Below, piece by piece: positions 31,249 through 45,967 of a stretch of 64,000 bases of DNA. The notes beneath the pieces are model-generated. The model saw nothing but the letters and a program-made list of their open reading frames with translations, was not told where the DNA came from and made no database searches. This stretch comes from Cryptomeria japonica (taxonomy: Eukaryota > Streptophyta > Pinopsida > Cupressales > Cupressaceae). The stretch covers positions 234,476,396 to 234,540,395 of the forward strand of contig NC_081406.1 in assembly GCF_030272615.1 (NCBI RefSeq). Reading direction: 5' to 3'. Position 1 is the first letter of the stretch; the number at the start of each line of letters is the position of its first letter. A program made the translations under genes and the position numbers.

Positions 31249-33800
31249 TTAAATACTATGGAAATGAGCTCTCTAACCTAGGAATGCAAACTAGGGAGTT
31301 ATTTATTTAAAATTTCAAAATTTTCATTAGGGAACAATCAATTAGGATCAACTCTATTCCTCTAGGATATTTTGGCATAATGATCAACTAGTCCCTTTTT
31401 GTGTCTTTGTATAAGATTGTATATTATTTGAACTGAAGATGCGAGAACTAGGAAAAATGATGAAAAATTTGATAGGATTTAGCATAAATAGACATATACA
31501 AAATAGAAATGTAACAAAAAGTTATATATCTAGAAATAATATATATACAAAGAAACCTCTCACTAAAATTTGATCTTTAAAATGTAGATTAGCTATTCTT
31601 CAGAACCAATACCTAGAGGTGTTTCCATCAAATAAAACTTTCTAAGATTATAGATTTGTACATCAATCCTTCCCAAATTCAGCCAAAAGATGTCATCCAT
31701 GTGTGTAAATAAGAATAGACCTAGAGTTTTCACATATTTGAAGTCTTTAAGTATATTTCTCAATCTACTTTACACAATTCTACTTGTTTTGGTTGTCTAA
31801 TCTATAACTTGCACATAGAAAAGAGGAAAAATGGTTGTTCTGTATAGGGGCTTACCTAAGTAAAACCATAGGTAGGTTTTTCCCTCTCCACTACAAAAAT
31901 GTTCGATGAAAAAGAGAATATACCTATAAGGGTAGAGGCTAAAATCCTTTAAGGAGATGCTTTTATTGACAAATGATACCTTGATATCCTAACGCCACGC
32001 TATGAGGCCCAGAGGACAAAAAAAAATAACAATGAAAATGTGAATAATTATTTTCTTTTTAAAATAAAATAAACTATACAAATTCATGGCGTAACATGAT
32101 ACTACAAGATAAAGATAAGTTGTATAAATAATATCTAGCAATAGTCCTCAAGGCTGCACAATGATGTTACTCAAGAATAACATTAACCAAGAATACAAGA
32201 ACATATGAAACCTCATAAAATATGATAGAACTATCTTTTACAAGGATCATGATACATAATACATCGCCATGAGAATATACACATGATCATCAATTACATT
32301 AGAGGATATCCATAAGGATATAATCTCCATGAGTATAAATAATGGAGTGAATATATAAATCTGGTACATAATGAAAGTCTTCAATCTTCCCATGAGCCAT
32401 CATGAACATGATGGAGGAAAATCCAAAACCCAATGGGTGTGAATAGAACTCCACCCAACCATGTGGTACCATCAGGTCCACCCCTTGTTCTAGGAGGTAT
32501 TGGCCAGACCCAAGAGACATAAGCAAGAGTTCAAGAGTACCAACATGACTCAGAAGAGAAACACAAGACTACTATCACAAGAGAGACTCACAAGGCTATA
32601 TCACATGAGACTCAAAAGAAAACCCAACCATCTCCAGAGGAACATGACAACCACAGAAAGATACATAACAAGAGAGACCATTAGGTATGCAATAGGGAAG
32701 AGTGTTATCACTAGGTTGTCATGAGTTACCCTGGTGAGTCTTCACTAGGTCCTAGCCCTCGTCCTGGGTTACCCTGATGACCACTACCAACCCTCGGTCC
32801 CCATACAAACTCAAGTGGACCACACCAACCTTGTAAAGGGAAAAGATTGGTGGATGACATTCCAAGCCTTCTCTACTTACCCTGAACCTATACAAGCATT
32901 CAATATTAAGAGATGCAACATTTAATCCTTTTAATGTGATCTAACAACCCACCCAAGTTCTATATTTATGTTTCCACTTGATTACAAAAACCTCATTGAG
33001 TTACCCTGGTGACCACTTTGGGTCCTGACCCCAATGAAAGCCACTCCCCTTTGTCTTTCACCTAGGAATCCAAAATACAACACAGGGTCTACGACACTAA
33101 AAACACTAAGAACCAAGACCCCTCTACCATAGCAAGCTTGATTGACTTGCTATAATAGGATTGCAAACACAGATGTACATTGCAAACAAAGAATAACTAA
33201 CCAGTATAGAATTCATGCATGACATCAATCACTTTACATTAAAAGATGAAGAGGAACAATACATATTTAGAAACTCGCACATAGTCCTAGGCTTTGGAAA
33301 CAAAATACATTAAAACAACATATCCGAGTTTCCCATTATGATAGACAGGAACTAAAATCAAATACAAGGTCTCATAATGCCAAACATAAGAGAATCCAAT
33401 CAGAAATTACCAAGGAGACCATAATATCACATATACATCAAATAGTTCAAATCAACATAAATTTCATTAACCCAAAATTTAAACCATTATAACTCATTTA
33501 AAAAACTGACATTTTATTATTCAAAAAAATATTGTAATTCATTCCTACAATTTTGTTTTCATTATTTTGATCAACAAAAAATTGAATGAAAGAATCCAAA
33601 GTCCAAATGAAAATGTCTATATATATATAATCATAAACAAATCTATGATTTGAAAAAAACATATAATTGTGCAGATGCATAAGACCATAAGGTGATATAT
33701 TTTTTTATTTTTTTATTTATTAAGTAATTGTCAGATCGACCAAAAAAAGTAATTCATTGAGCAAAGGATGTTATCAGAACACAATAAACACAATATGGAA
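31249..33800. other. No gene; probable decayed LTR on left
   Basis: The first 1.1-1.2 kb should be the 5' LTR of the minus-strand Tat-like element. A piece near 31,848 ('ggcttacctaagtaaaacc') resembles the 'gggtttgcctaagttaaacc' of the inverted LTR at 40.2 kb. Further right the phrase GAGTTACCCTGGTGA occurs at about 32,725 and 32,998, both with 'ggtcct' nearby, and may be from another unclassified LTR. No coding region recognised. Confidence 0.4.
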
Positions 33801-33811
33801 AACTGTGGGAG

Positions 33812-33959
33812 ATTGGCCATGGCAGTGCGTAAGTCCCCACCCCATGGTTGTGGCAATGACTCCCCACAACTGTGGGTCAAGCCACCCATAGCGTGGGTGG
33901 GCTACCCCACAACATGGGCTTACCCCATGACTATGTGTCAAGCCACCCACAATGTGGGT
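33812..33959. repeat. GC-rich degenerate minisatellite
   Basis: GTCAAGCCACCCA starts at 33876 and again at 33937 (period 61), each followed by a GTGGGTG palindromic partner. CCCCACAAC and CCCCATG elements alternate with ATGGGC and TGTGGG, giving local hairpin potential. It is strikingly GC-rich against its AT-rich surroundings and ends exactly where the TA-rich microsatellite starts. Confidence 0.65.
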
Positions 33960-33986
33960 GTATACATGTATATATATGTATATATA

Positions 33987-34017
<31 letters not shown>

Positions 34018-34400
34018 ATATACATACATATATACATACATATATATACATATATACATACATATATATACATATATGTATATACATACATATATATACA
34101 TATATGTATATACATACATATATACATATATACATACATATATATACATTTATATATATATATACATATATGTATATATGTATATATGTATATATACATA
34201 TATACATATATGTATATATGTATATATATATATATGTATATATACATATATACATATATATATACATGTATGTATATATGTATATATACATATATACATA
34301 CATATATATATATATATATACATATATGTATATATGTATATATACATATATATATATATGTATATATATATATGTATGTATATATGTATATATATGTATG

Positions 34401-34438
<38 letters not shown>
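33960..34438. repeat. TA/TACA/TGTA microsatellite, about 480 bp
   Basis: Uninterrupted alternation of TATA with TACATA and TGTATA units. All long ORFs here (up to 252 codons, repeats of YI, IY, MY, TY) are products of the repeat in every frame on both strands and are not genes. The mix of TACA and its complement TGTA along the strand gives many self-complementary segments. Confidence 0.97.
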
Positions 34439-36840
34439 AACACAAAATAGACAAGGATTCACAATAATCATTTTCAATAAAGATAATCTATCCATTCAGA
34501 TACATGATTCAGAATGCTCAATTTGATTTAACCCAAAACTTTCAATTTAAAACAATTAAAACATACAAAACAAGGTCCATAGATTAAATCTTTCGCAGAA
34601 TTAAAATCCAAGAATCTATAAACCCAAATCTCCCATTAATCAGACAATTTCATTTAATTTTCTCATTATAGTAAAAAATACAAACTGATTTTCATTCAAA
34701 TTAAGAAGAAATTTCGCATGCAAAAAGAGAAGAATCTGAAACCCTATCTCTTCATGCTAACTTGAAATCAACACAAAGGGAGAAGCAAGAACACCAAGAA
34801 ATCCAGCACTTCGCTAACCATGATTTGGAAAACACAAAACTAGAAAGCTTCCTAGAAAAATTATTCCAAAACTCTTCACTAATTCCTCAACAATACACCA
34901 AACCAAAATTCCATTATACCAAAATTTCACTAGATTTCTCCATATTGTATTTCTTTTCAAAAACCCATTTCTAGAATTTCTCATGCACCAAAATTATTCA
35001 TGGGAAAACAAAATAAATTCTCACCTTTCAATTTCCAAAAAGCAGAAGGTATTCTTTTCCAAATGTAACTCCTCATTAATATTGCATGCGAGATATTTTC
35101 CCGCTATCTCCAATAACTCAAATTTTATTTAACTAAAATTATTTAAAATATTTTCCTCCTTAAATTTTGAATATTTCAAATTGCCACCCAAATATATTTA
35201 ATTTAAAATTTAAAAAAGTCAAATATTAATGGCTTTTAAATAGATTTTATCATGAGCACATCGAAATAATAAAATAAATACTTTTAATTCCCTAATTAAA
35301 TAATCCTTTCAAAAGAGTAAAATAATTTAAATCTTTTAACTCCACAAAATTAAATTAGTATTATGCTGCAACAATTTTTAATTTATTAATTAGTTAACCT
35401 TTAATACTCAAGGACACCAATAGGTATTAATATTAATTCTCTTCCTAGAAAACAATATTTAATAAATATTGACCCATATTCTAGAACAATGAACTATGGA
35501 CTAACATAGCATAAAAGACCAACAAGGCTACCAACTAACATGACTGGACAACCAAAGTACAAGGATACCTGACAAGGATATCATTCTCATAGGAATGATG
35601 GTACGACAAGGGTTTGACTGATAACTCCAATTTTTCCACTTTACCATTGGGTCATAGAGCACGCTTAGACCTTAAGGTTCAGGTGTAGTCAATGCTCAAT
35701 ACTTGCAAATGCATAAACAAACTATCGAACGTGTACATATAAACCATATAGTATCATACTGTGGAAAGGGAATGGAAGTGATGTATCTTGTGTGTAAAGA
35801 GAAGTGTGGTTCTTTTCCCTTTCACACAAGCATATCAATAAGCATAGAGATTAAATTAAACAAGAAAATATATAATCCAATTCAGTAATGAATTGAATAA
35901 TTGATCATAGCTATTTGTTATTTAAACACACCATGATCATCATCATATAAATCATCATCCAACGATCCATAATGTATAAATCATAATTAGCCACCTAAAA
36001 TACAATAAGGGTCATCTAGAGTCAAACTAGGTTAAATCAAATCTGATTAAGGGATGGGCATTATAGATATGAACTTCTTGTCTTGAAGCCTCACACAAAG
36101 CTTGATGTTGTTTCTTAGGTGTTAATTTGCATACCCTCATTCATGAAGGAATACATGACTTCATCAAGGTATATGAACTTAAATACATTAATACTTTAAA
36201 TTAGATTTCTCTTTAGTTTACTTGAAGATGCCTTAATGGAAAGCTCAATTATAGTGATATGAGTTTTATTGCTTAGAGATTTTGTTCAAATGAGGGAGAG
36301 AGTTATATTTATACATATAAATTTTTTGGTTTAATTTCTAAAGAACGCTGACATCAAGGAGTACTTTCCTAATATAAAATACCATAACCATTATGATTTC
36401 AAATTCAAGGGCTCAAAATGATAGGACTAGGGTAGTAAGAATCAAGTCCACGAGTTCTACGACACTAGGAATCATATTTATAGCTTTTTGAGTTAAAATC
36501 AAGGTTACTGAGAATAAGATTGTGTTGATCTTATAGAATCGACCATGGGATAAGAACAAACAAACATAAATCGAGAGAGTGAGGCACAACCATGAAAGTG
36601 AGACTAAAATAAGTGTGAAATTATAGAGGATATAATTTAAGACACTAAAATTTTCCTGCATGTAATGTGAATCCCTATGATGTGCTTCTTCATTTTTGGT
36701 TTTATTTTTTTTAGATCTATTTGGATGACCCTTGAGGAATGATTGGTTCAAGGATATAATTAAAGTAATCCTCTTGTGGCATTCTTCTATTAGTATTTTC
36801 ATTTTTTTATATGTCATACACATGTGTTGTAAATGTGTTT
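34439..36840. other. No gene; LTR fragments
   Basis: Near 35,605-35,645 'cgacaagggtttgact' and 'caatttttccactttac' resemble the end of the 17.7-kb element's LTR ('cgactagggttca', 'atttttccgctttaca'), so a decayed plus-strand Tat-like LTR probably ends near 35,647. At 36,240-36,350 the minus strand has a TATA-containing segment ('tgtataaatataactctctc') matching the plus strand at 39,570-39,600, i.e. an inverted pair of LTR promoters. The minus ORF of 144 codons at 36413-36847 has no domain. Confidence 0.45.
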
Positions 36841-37472
36841 TTATCAAAATTTGCTATTGTGTTATCTTTTGAGGATGATGTAAAGCATTGAGGCTTTTTG
36901 GTCTCTTCCATATTGACCAAAAATGACCCTTTGTTTATATTATCTTCTCTTTCTCCTTTGTGCTTGTAGTTCTACTGAATTTAGGGGATGAGGTCAAGTC
37001 AAAACAATCATATTGATATACATGATTTATTCGATGTGCATATCATCTCAAGATCATGGATCCCTTATGTTCTCTTGCATGACCTATGATCATCACCTTT
37101 TATTTTCTTATGTTTAGGGGTGTTTCACTATTATGTAAATATTTTCTTTGTATTTATATAGGATACTTTAATGAAATTAATCCTAATTGGAATAGATAAA
37201 TAGCCTTAATGGGGGGGTGCACTTTGCTAGATGCATTTGACTTTGTGCACATACCATGAGATTACATTTTATACTTTGATAACACACCATGATTTTCCTA
37301 GTGTCATTGTAATACCTATTTTTTAGTCATATCAAAATCTCTATTTAGTTTAACTATAGAATTGATCTTGCAATCTCATATTTAGATTACCTAGCAAATA
37401 GAGGGAATTTTTATTGTAATCTCTCTTGACATGAAACCCACCTAACATAAGTTGACTTTCTAGACCTATGTA
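36841..37472 (+). repeat. Decayed Tat-like 3' internal tail
   Basis: 'gaggatgatgtaaagcattg' and 'tttttggtctcttccatatt' correspond to 23,580-23,640 of the 17.7-kb element, and the order of later blocks ('atatacatgattta', 'ggggggtgcac' against 'ggggggcatacat') is kept. This is the non-coding tail of another family member. A solo LTR follows at 37478, and family sequence may continue after it. Confidence 0.55.
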
Positions 37473-38927
<1,455 letters not shown>

Positions 38928-39738
38928 TTCATCTTATTACAAGTCACCTAGCATAACACAACTGACTAGACCTATGTGACTCCATTTTACAATGTTCATG
39001 ACTCCTAGTAAGCATCCAAGGGTTCTTACAAGCCTTAGAAGTAATTCTTTGTGTTTTATGGCCCCTAGTAAGTTCTCATTGATCTTACTAGTCTCTATAT
39101 TTCATACTATTTTTTTTTCATGCTACATGTGTTCCTTACCTATTTTTATCATTTTACTTCTATTTTTATTTTTATTTTATATTCATAATACCCTAGGTCT
39201 AGGAGGCTACCACCTTCTTAAAATTGGTATTATCTTTTCTCTTTAATGCATTGATGAAATTATCTTTTTGTTTCTCTATACTTTACTGAGAGTACAATTT
39301 CACACTCATTTTAGGCTAACTTTACTAGTTGTTCCTTGGTCTCCTAATTTATGTTTCATTATACTTATTTTTGGTATTGTTTATTGAAGCTTACTATATC
39401 ACCTACATAGAGACCTTTTTATAGCCTATAATGCTAAGATCAAGGCACCTAGCATGCATACCCATGCATTTTTGCTCTAAATATGATCATAATGGTCAAA
39501 TTTGTGAGTAGCAAGAAAATGATTTTTGATGTCAGCCTTAACCAAAAATTAAACCCAAAAAGGTATAAGTTGTATATAAATACAACTCTCTCTCTCATTT
39601 GAACAATAATCTCTTATCAACAAAATTCAATTCTTATGAGAATCAAACATCCTCAAAAAAATTGAGGATAAGTTTATAATCAAGGATTCAATTATTTAAG
39701 TATAGCATTTATGATTAGTTTTAATATTTTCCTCCATG
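38928..39738 (+). repeat. Probable LTR fragment with promoter
   Basis: A TATA box (TATATAAATAC) lies near 39,573, followed by a CT-rich stretch and 'catttgaacaataatctc', matching the minus strand at 36,250-36,310. A C-rich, T-rich open stretch at 38992-39246 has no domain. Ends are not defined. The inverted LTR beginning near 39,739 bounds it on the right. Confidence 0.4.
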
Positions 39739-40914
39739 ATGAAGGCTATAATGGTGAAAATTAGGGTTTTCACCATTCGATGTAGTAAAATCACTTTTTT
39801 TGTTTTTAATTACCATCACATTAGGGAAAGATAGGAATTCGATAGATCTAAACCTAATAGATCTAGATTTTGCCTACATTCCAAGGGTCTTGAACATGTC
39901 TCTTCTTTACCTTAAGTTGAATACAATTGTTGAAGATGCTGAAATTCAGGTAAATGTACTGGAATTAAGGTAGAAATGCATGAATAGTGGCCAACAATCA
40001 TTGGATCAAGCCTCAAACCTAGATCTGAGAAATATAAGAGTATTTTACCTATTCCCAAATGGAGCTCCTAATTTTTCGGGAGCATGGTGGTGGTCACCCT
40101 GGTCCTCCATACTTTTTGCATTTCAATGGGGGATTAGTACTCATTGTAAATAAATAGAATTCTAAAGATCACAACTTCGTACCTATTCTTGTGCACACTA
40201 GAGAAGTGAAATAGGTTGGGAATAGGGGTTTGCCTAAGTTAAACCTCATTTTAGGAATTAACTTTGAATGAAATATTGCAAATACTAAAATAATAAATGG
40301 AAAGATATGCCTCAGGCCTACAATGAATGATAATGATGCTTTTTTTTTTTAATGTAATCACACATGTTGTATGAAATGGCATGAACATGATAAAACCCTA
40401 ATCACACACACATTCTTGTATATGAATGATGTAATTTAGCTCCACAATAGTTGACTGAAGCATATGCAGCCTTCAAGACATCTAGAAATGCTTGATGATG
40501 AATTCTTGATCACTTGAATGATTTAGGCCAAATACTCATGATGTTTGGATGAAATTAAGTTGATCCAATGTCTTTATAAATGAGATCCTAGGTCAAATTA
40601 CTGATAAGGCTGACTTGCAATGGTCATATAGAGAAACCTATTTCATTTCCCATTGTAAAGATAAGTCCCAAGCTTCACTTGAAAATTGGGCCCCATTGAG
40701 GGGAACAAGGGTGTTGGGTTCCCTAGTCCTCCTCAATCAAGGATAAAAATTTAGGCCCAAAGAGGAGGATACCCCTCCAAATATTAATGAGGTAGGCAAA
40801 AAAAATAGAGTTAAGGCATTAAACAAACCTGGTTAGAAGATGAGGGGAATATGGTCTGAAGTAGGGGCACAAACATGAGGTGTAAATTGGCCTAGTCACA
40901 ATTTACAATGCTAA
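39739..40914 (-). mobile_element. Inverted Tat-like LTR
   Basis: The reverse complement matches the LTRs of the composite at 42.7-57.3 kb along its whole length: 'ggtgaaaattagggttttca' at the left, 'caatgggggattagt', 'gggtttgcctaagtt', the stem-loop region at 40,680-40,730 and 'cacaatttacaatgcta' at the right. About 1,176 bp. No PPT lies beside its start and no clear TSD was found, so it is a solo LTR or a truncated piece. Confidence 0.72.
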
Positions 40915-42689
40915 AAAAGTATGTAGTAATGTCAATTAGGAAACAAAAATCTTTGTGTAAGAATTCAAGCCAAACTTTTCACAACAAAGGTATCATTAGT
41001 CATTTAACTAGAATTTCCATTCAGGTTTTTAGTCTCTTCTCTACTAGGGGTAAGCTCTCTTTCATTGAAATTTTTTGCAATGAAGGTGTTAAAACTAACA
41101 CAAGGTTTGAATTAGGAAAGCCTCTATACAATACAACATTTTTTCCTCTTCTTGTGTGTCCAGGTGTGAATTTGATAGCAAAAATTTATATAATTTCATA
41201 GAGTAAACTTAGAAGGACATTCCTAGATTTCAGATAGGAAAAAACCCCTATAATATGTCGATTTTCTCACTTGTTTGACACTTCTAAACTAAATGTATGG
41301 AAAAAACTCTAGAAATACTCTTTATTTAAAATCCAAAGATTTTGGTTGATGAAGACATTTTTAGACTAGGGCACCTATCTCCATATATTGGTACTTTTAG
41401 CTCTAAATTATTGTCATAGGTTCTATATTTTCTAATTCTAGATATGTACTTCTATGTTTGATTCCAATTCTATATCTTTATATTTTTGTTGAATCTTGTA
41501 AGTTTCCTATTATTTTACCTAGATCTTGTATATCCATACGATAATCAAATCTAATCAAAGAGGATAACAATTAACAATTTTGAACTCTCCTGGAGGACTA
41601 AAGTTGGACCTTATCTATTGTCCCCCCAAGGAAATGATTCCAATTAGAAATGATGTATGAATCGGTTCCTAGTTTGTATTTCAAGGATAAGAATCCATTT
41701 CCAACCAACATATTAGACATTAGAACTATGATAATATAAAAAATATTTTTTTTCTTTATAATGAATCATTTCTTGTACCTTGATTAGTAATCTATTTTGA
41801 AATATTAGTGAAAACTAAAGAAACAATGTACATCACATGTACATAAGGTCAAATCAAAAAATATAGTCTCATGTCTGAGTTATTATGGGACATCTAATAA
41901 TAACTAAAAATTAAAAGTGGTAACAAGTTGAGATATTAAAAAATTATGATGATGATGATGATCATCATCATCATCATCATCATCTCATTATGGATGAAAA
42001 TTCAATTGATTGATCTTACTTATATTCCTATTTATATGAAGTATACATATACATCACTAGGTGATATTTTAAAATTGGGTAGTATCTCTATATTGTAGAT
42101 ATTAATTGTATTCTAATTATAATACAATTAGGGGATATTTCCGATAATTCTCATGACCATTTATAGTGATTTGATTACATGTGCATTACTCATTCCTATC
42201 ATTTTTATTACTGTTGTATGATTTCCTAGGAAACAAATTGCTTATCCTATACAATTTTGTACTATTATAGTTTTTACATGTTATACTTATCATGCTTATA
42301 TCATATGGTATCATTACTATAAGGATTGTGATAATAGTCCATGCTTGTTGGATTTTACATGATACCTGTGTGTACTACTTCATGGAGTTATACTTTTGTC
42401 AATAATATTGGAATCATTTGAGCATAATTTTATTTCTTATCATTTGTAAGGTTTTGATGAGAACATATTATTATACTTTGGTGTCATATGAAATTATATT
42501 TTTCATCATAGCCTACTCTTATTGGGACTTTTTTTTTCAGATATTACTATTTACTCTCCTCTAATCTATGCGCCACTATAGTATGCATGTAATTGGACAG
42601 TGTAAACTTATAGGTAATTGAGGTAGATAATGTTCTATTAAATATTTATAATCATAGAACAAAGACATGGTTTCAAATTATTTTTAAAT
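40915..42689. other. No gene; AT-rich, one palindrome
   Basis: A trinucleotide palindrome is at 41945-41984 (listed separately). The ORF at 40908-41201 starts in the inverted LTR and has no domain. No LTR end or host exon is recognised. The last bases abut the left TSD of the composite element. Confidence 0.45.
41945..41984. repeat. GAT/ATC inverted trinucleotide repeat
   Basis: Five GAT units run directly into seven ATC units, making a perfect palindrome of about 30 bp with no spacer. Such a sequence can extrude as a cruciform and expand by slippage. Confidence 0.95.
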
Positions 42690-42694
42690 AGTAT

Positions 42695-43441
42695 TGTAGC
42701 ATCATAAATTGACATCATGACAATTTATACCTCATGTTTATTCTCCTACTTTAGCACATTCCTCCCTCATCTCCAATCCAAGTCCATTCAATACTGTAAC
42801 TCCAATTTTGATGCCTCATACACCTACCAAATGAATTCCTGGAGGTGTTTCCTTCTCCTTGGACCCTACTTTTTGTTCCTAATTGAGGAGGACCAAGGTG
42901 CTAGCACCCTGGTATTGAAATAGTGTGCCTAGGTCCCCCTTAATGACACCCAGTTTTATAGAGGAGGGTGTGACATATCTCTCTGATGGGAAATGAATTT
43001 GGTGGCTCTATGTGATTGCTAGAGGTTATCCTAATTGGTAAATTGACCTAGATCCTCATATATAAAGAAATTTAATCAAGTTAATTTCATCCCTAAGCAT
43101 TCTATCCATCCAAGCATTCAACCAAAAGAATTAAAGCATTGAAGAGTTCATCAACAAGCATTTCTAGAGATTTTAAAGGTTGCATTTTCTTCTTTCAACC
43201 ATTGTGGATAAAGTTACATCATTCATATACAAGAATGTGTGTGTGATTAGGTTTTTGTCATGTTCATACCATTTCATACAACATACGTGATTGTATTCAA
43301 GAAGCAAAGCATCATTATCAGTCATTGCAGATATGATATATATCTTTCCATTATTTATTTCAGTATTTGCAATATTTTTCTCAAGGTTAATTCCTAAATT
43401 GGATTTTGACTTCGGCAAACCCCTATTTGCAACCAGTTTCC
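42695..43441 (+). repeat. LTR1 of composite, left part
   Basis: Begins TGTAGCATCATAAATTG, aligning with TGTAGTATTGTAAATTG of LTR2. TATA box TATATAAA at 43059-43066. Stem-loop at 42891-42913 (ACCA-a-GGTGC-ta-GCACC-c-TGGT). Broken at 43441 by the copia element and continued at 51855. Confidence 0.85.
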
Positions 43442-45911
43442 TGTTGGACATTATTGTTGCTAGGATATGTTATTGTCATTGATGTCAACATATTCACATG
43501 ATTTATTGCTTTGATGGTTGCAAATTGCTTTATTGGGATTATGCTTCAGTGTATGGACTATTTCTAGTATCATTATATCTTTATGTACTGGTTTCAGTGA
43601 TCTGAGAGCTTAATTGATCATATCATATGACTTGGTTTATACTTTGGTTCTTCTGATTAGTGCTTTGTAGAGTTTTGTATTTCCTCTAGTATATTATAGT
43701 GTGATCAGATCTTGAGTTAATTGTTTGGGAGATTGTTTGGGATGTTCATGTGTGTCTTCATTTTAGATGGTTCATGGTTTGGTGCTACACAAGTTATCTT
43801 TCCTCATGGCAATTATTTTTGTTCTTGAGTTTCAGATATTGGTTGATGAAGATTTGATAAGTGGCATTGGTGCAGTTGTTACAGATGATTCTAATGTTCT
43901 CGCTGACATTTTCTAATTATGTCCTATTTGTTTTGATAATATACATTGATCATTGTGTTGGAATTTTGGTTGTTTATGTTGTGACTGTCATTGATGGACA
44001 CAAACTTGTATTGAGATCCCCTTTATATGTATGAGCTTGTGCTCAACCGGTATTTGTTCCAACCGGTATGTTGTATACTAGTCTTTAGACTAGTGGTGAT
44101 TTTGCAGAATGTGTTTCCCGGTTTGAAGTGGCATGTCGACCCCAAGCAGTTCGTAGATTCCAAGCGGTACGAGGGAGCAAAGCGACACAACACATTCTTA
44201 CCAGTCTTCATTTTTGTCAAACCGACAACCGGTATTTTGTATGAACCGGTAACACTCTGTGATGAGTTATCAACCGACATTTTGTGATAAGTTACCAATC
44301 CACTGATTGTTTGATGGTGCCGACACATTGATGGTTCTTCTTGTGTCATGTTACTAAGTATGTCTAGATTCATTGAACCTAGGAAATTGTAATGTAATCC
44401 TATTGGACCGACATAAAATTAGATTCCTTTAAAGGGACATCATGTCTAGGGTTTTAAGTTGTTGCTGAAAGGGTTAATATCAAGCTAGGGTTTAAGGTGG
44501 AAGTTGAGAACGATCTTATATGAGAAGATCAAGTTGTAATTGTGAGACAGAGAAGACTGAAGTAATGCTGGAATGCATTAGCTGTGAGCAATACTGGATC
44601 TAACCAAGCAGTTTGTGCTATTAGATAGATCAAACACTTGTTGATCAGTCACATCTTTAACAAGTCTGTAGCCCTTAACCGGGTAGGCCTCAAAGCCTTT
44701 GTAAAATCCTCTAACAAGGTAGTCTTTAATCGGACTTATCTCCTAATAGAGATTGAGATTCCTAACAGGATCTGTTCTAGTGAAGAACATTGTAAGACCT
44801 TAACTAGTCTGACCTTAATTGGTCTGGTTTCTATTATGCAGATAGTGACTTGTGAGTTCCATCTCACCGTGGTTTTTCCCAATTGGGTTTCCATGTCAAA
44901 TATCTTGTGTTATGGTTGTATTGCTTTTGTGGGTGAATGCTTTATTCGCATTTTGGTTTGCATGTGTGGTAACCGGTTTGACTATTAGACTGCTTTACTG
45001 GTTTATCTTTAGACTATGTACATTTTTTAGTGTAGTGTTTTTTGGCATACTAATTCACCCCCCCCTCTTAGTATTCATCACGTTGTGCATGGTTTTGGTG
45101 TTTTTTTATCCGGTGGTATTGTTGATGCTATATGAGACTTATTTGGTGGTGTAGCATGTTGCAATTGATTTTGGTGGTGACATGTGGTTGGAGATTTGAT
45201 TTAGGTCCATGTTATGTCATGTATATCATTATATTAGTCCAACAGTTCTCATATGTATCGTGTGATGTAATTTTGTAATTATGCATTGAGGGTTTGGCTG
45301 ACCTTGTAGTCAAGGTTGATGAAATGTATAAATAGATGCAATGGTCATGTAATTTGGGTATTGATGAAGTTTCTACATTTATTAGAGAATGGTAAAGGTG
45401 TGAACAAGTGAATACATCCTTTAGCATTCTGATTGAGCAGAGATTGAAGAGTTGCAGAGAAGACAAATGTGTTTAACTAGAACTGTCATTAGGCATTTGC
45501 AGGTGCTACTATTTCAGTTCATTTGATTCTGAATTGTTGTTTAAATATTTTGTAAGTCAGTGAGACTTCCTTGTAAGGTAGTGAACCTTCCCTGGGGGTT
45601 GTAGCCTTTCAGGTTATTGTATTTTGAGTAGTGAAATCTAGGCAATGAGCCTGAATGTTTATGCATTCCCCATTGTAATTATTTTCACATACTAATGTAA
45701 AGTATAATCTTATTGTGGGCAGGTTCCCACCATATTTTTTTCCTTAACTGGGTTTTCCACATCAAAATCTTGGTGTTGCATGTTTTTCTATTAATTTTCT
45801 TATCTTTGTAATTGCTACAGTTAAATAGATTTTCTTTTAAGGTTAAGTTTGCTAAACTAGTGAAAATTGATTCACCCCCCTCTCAGTTTTCCTTCATTAT
45901 TGTTGCTAATA
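43442..45911 (+). repeat. 5' LTR of the nested copia element
   Basis: Starts TGTTGGACATT and ends GCTAATA (GCCAACA in the 3' LTR). Subtracting the inserted solo LTR and its 5-bp duplication leaves 1,340 bp, equal to the 3' LTR. TATA box at 45327-45334, with the ATTCACCCCCCTCTCAG terminus at about 45,870-45,887. Confidence 0.9.
43951..45085 (+). mobile_element. Solo LTR inside the 5' LTR
   Basis: An extra 1,125 bp (43956-45080), absent from the 3' LTR, begins TGTTGGAATTTTGG and ends TATTCATCA. It has the ATTCACCCCCCCCTCTTAG terminus just before the end. CATTG (43951-43955) and CGTTG (45081-45085) are a TSD with one transition. It contains several ACCGGT-type motifs. It belongs to the same LTR superfamily as its host and resembles the LTR at the right end of the window ('cccttaaccgg'). 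Confidence 0.88.
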
Positions 45912-45913
45912 AT

Positions 45914-45924
45914 TGGTATCAAAG
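45914..45924 (+). other. Primer-binding site, initiator Met tRNA
   Basis: TGGTATCAAAG, two bases after the 5' LTR end, differs by one transition from the perfect site TGGTATCAGAG. Confidence 0.85.
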
Positions 45925-45967
45925 ATAGATCCTCCAGAAGAAGCTTGACATCTTGAGGTGATCCAGG

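Noticed and set aside
33768-34526. Long ORFs (up to 252 codons) on both strands
   Set aside because: They encode only alternating Y, I, M, T from the TA/TACA microsatellite in every frame. No gene.
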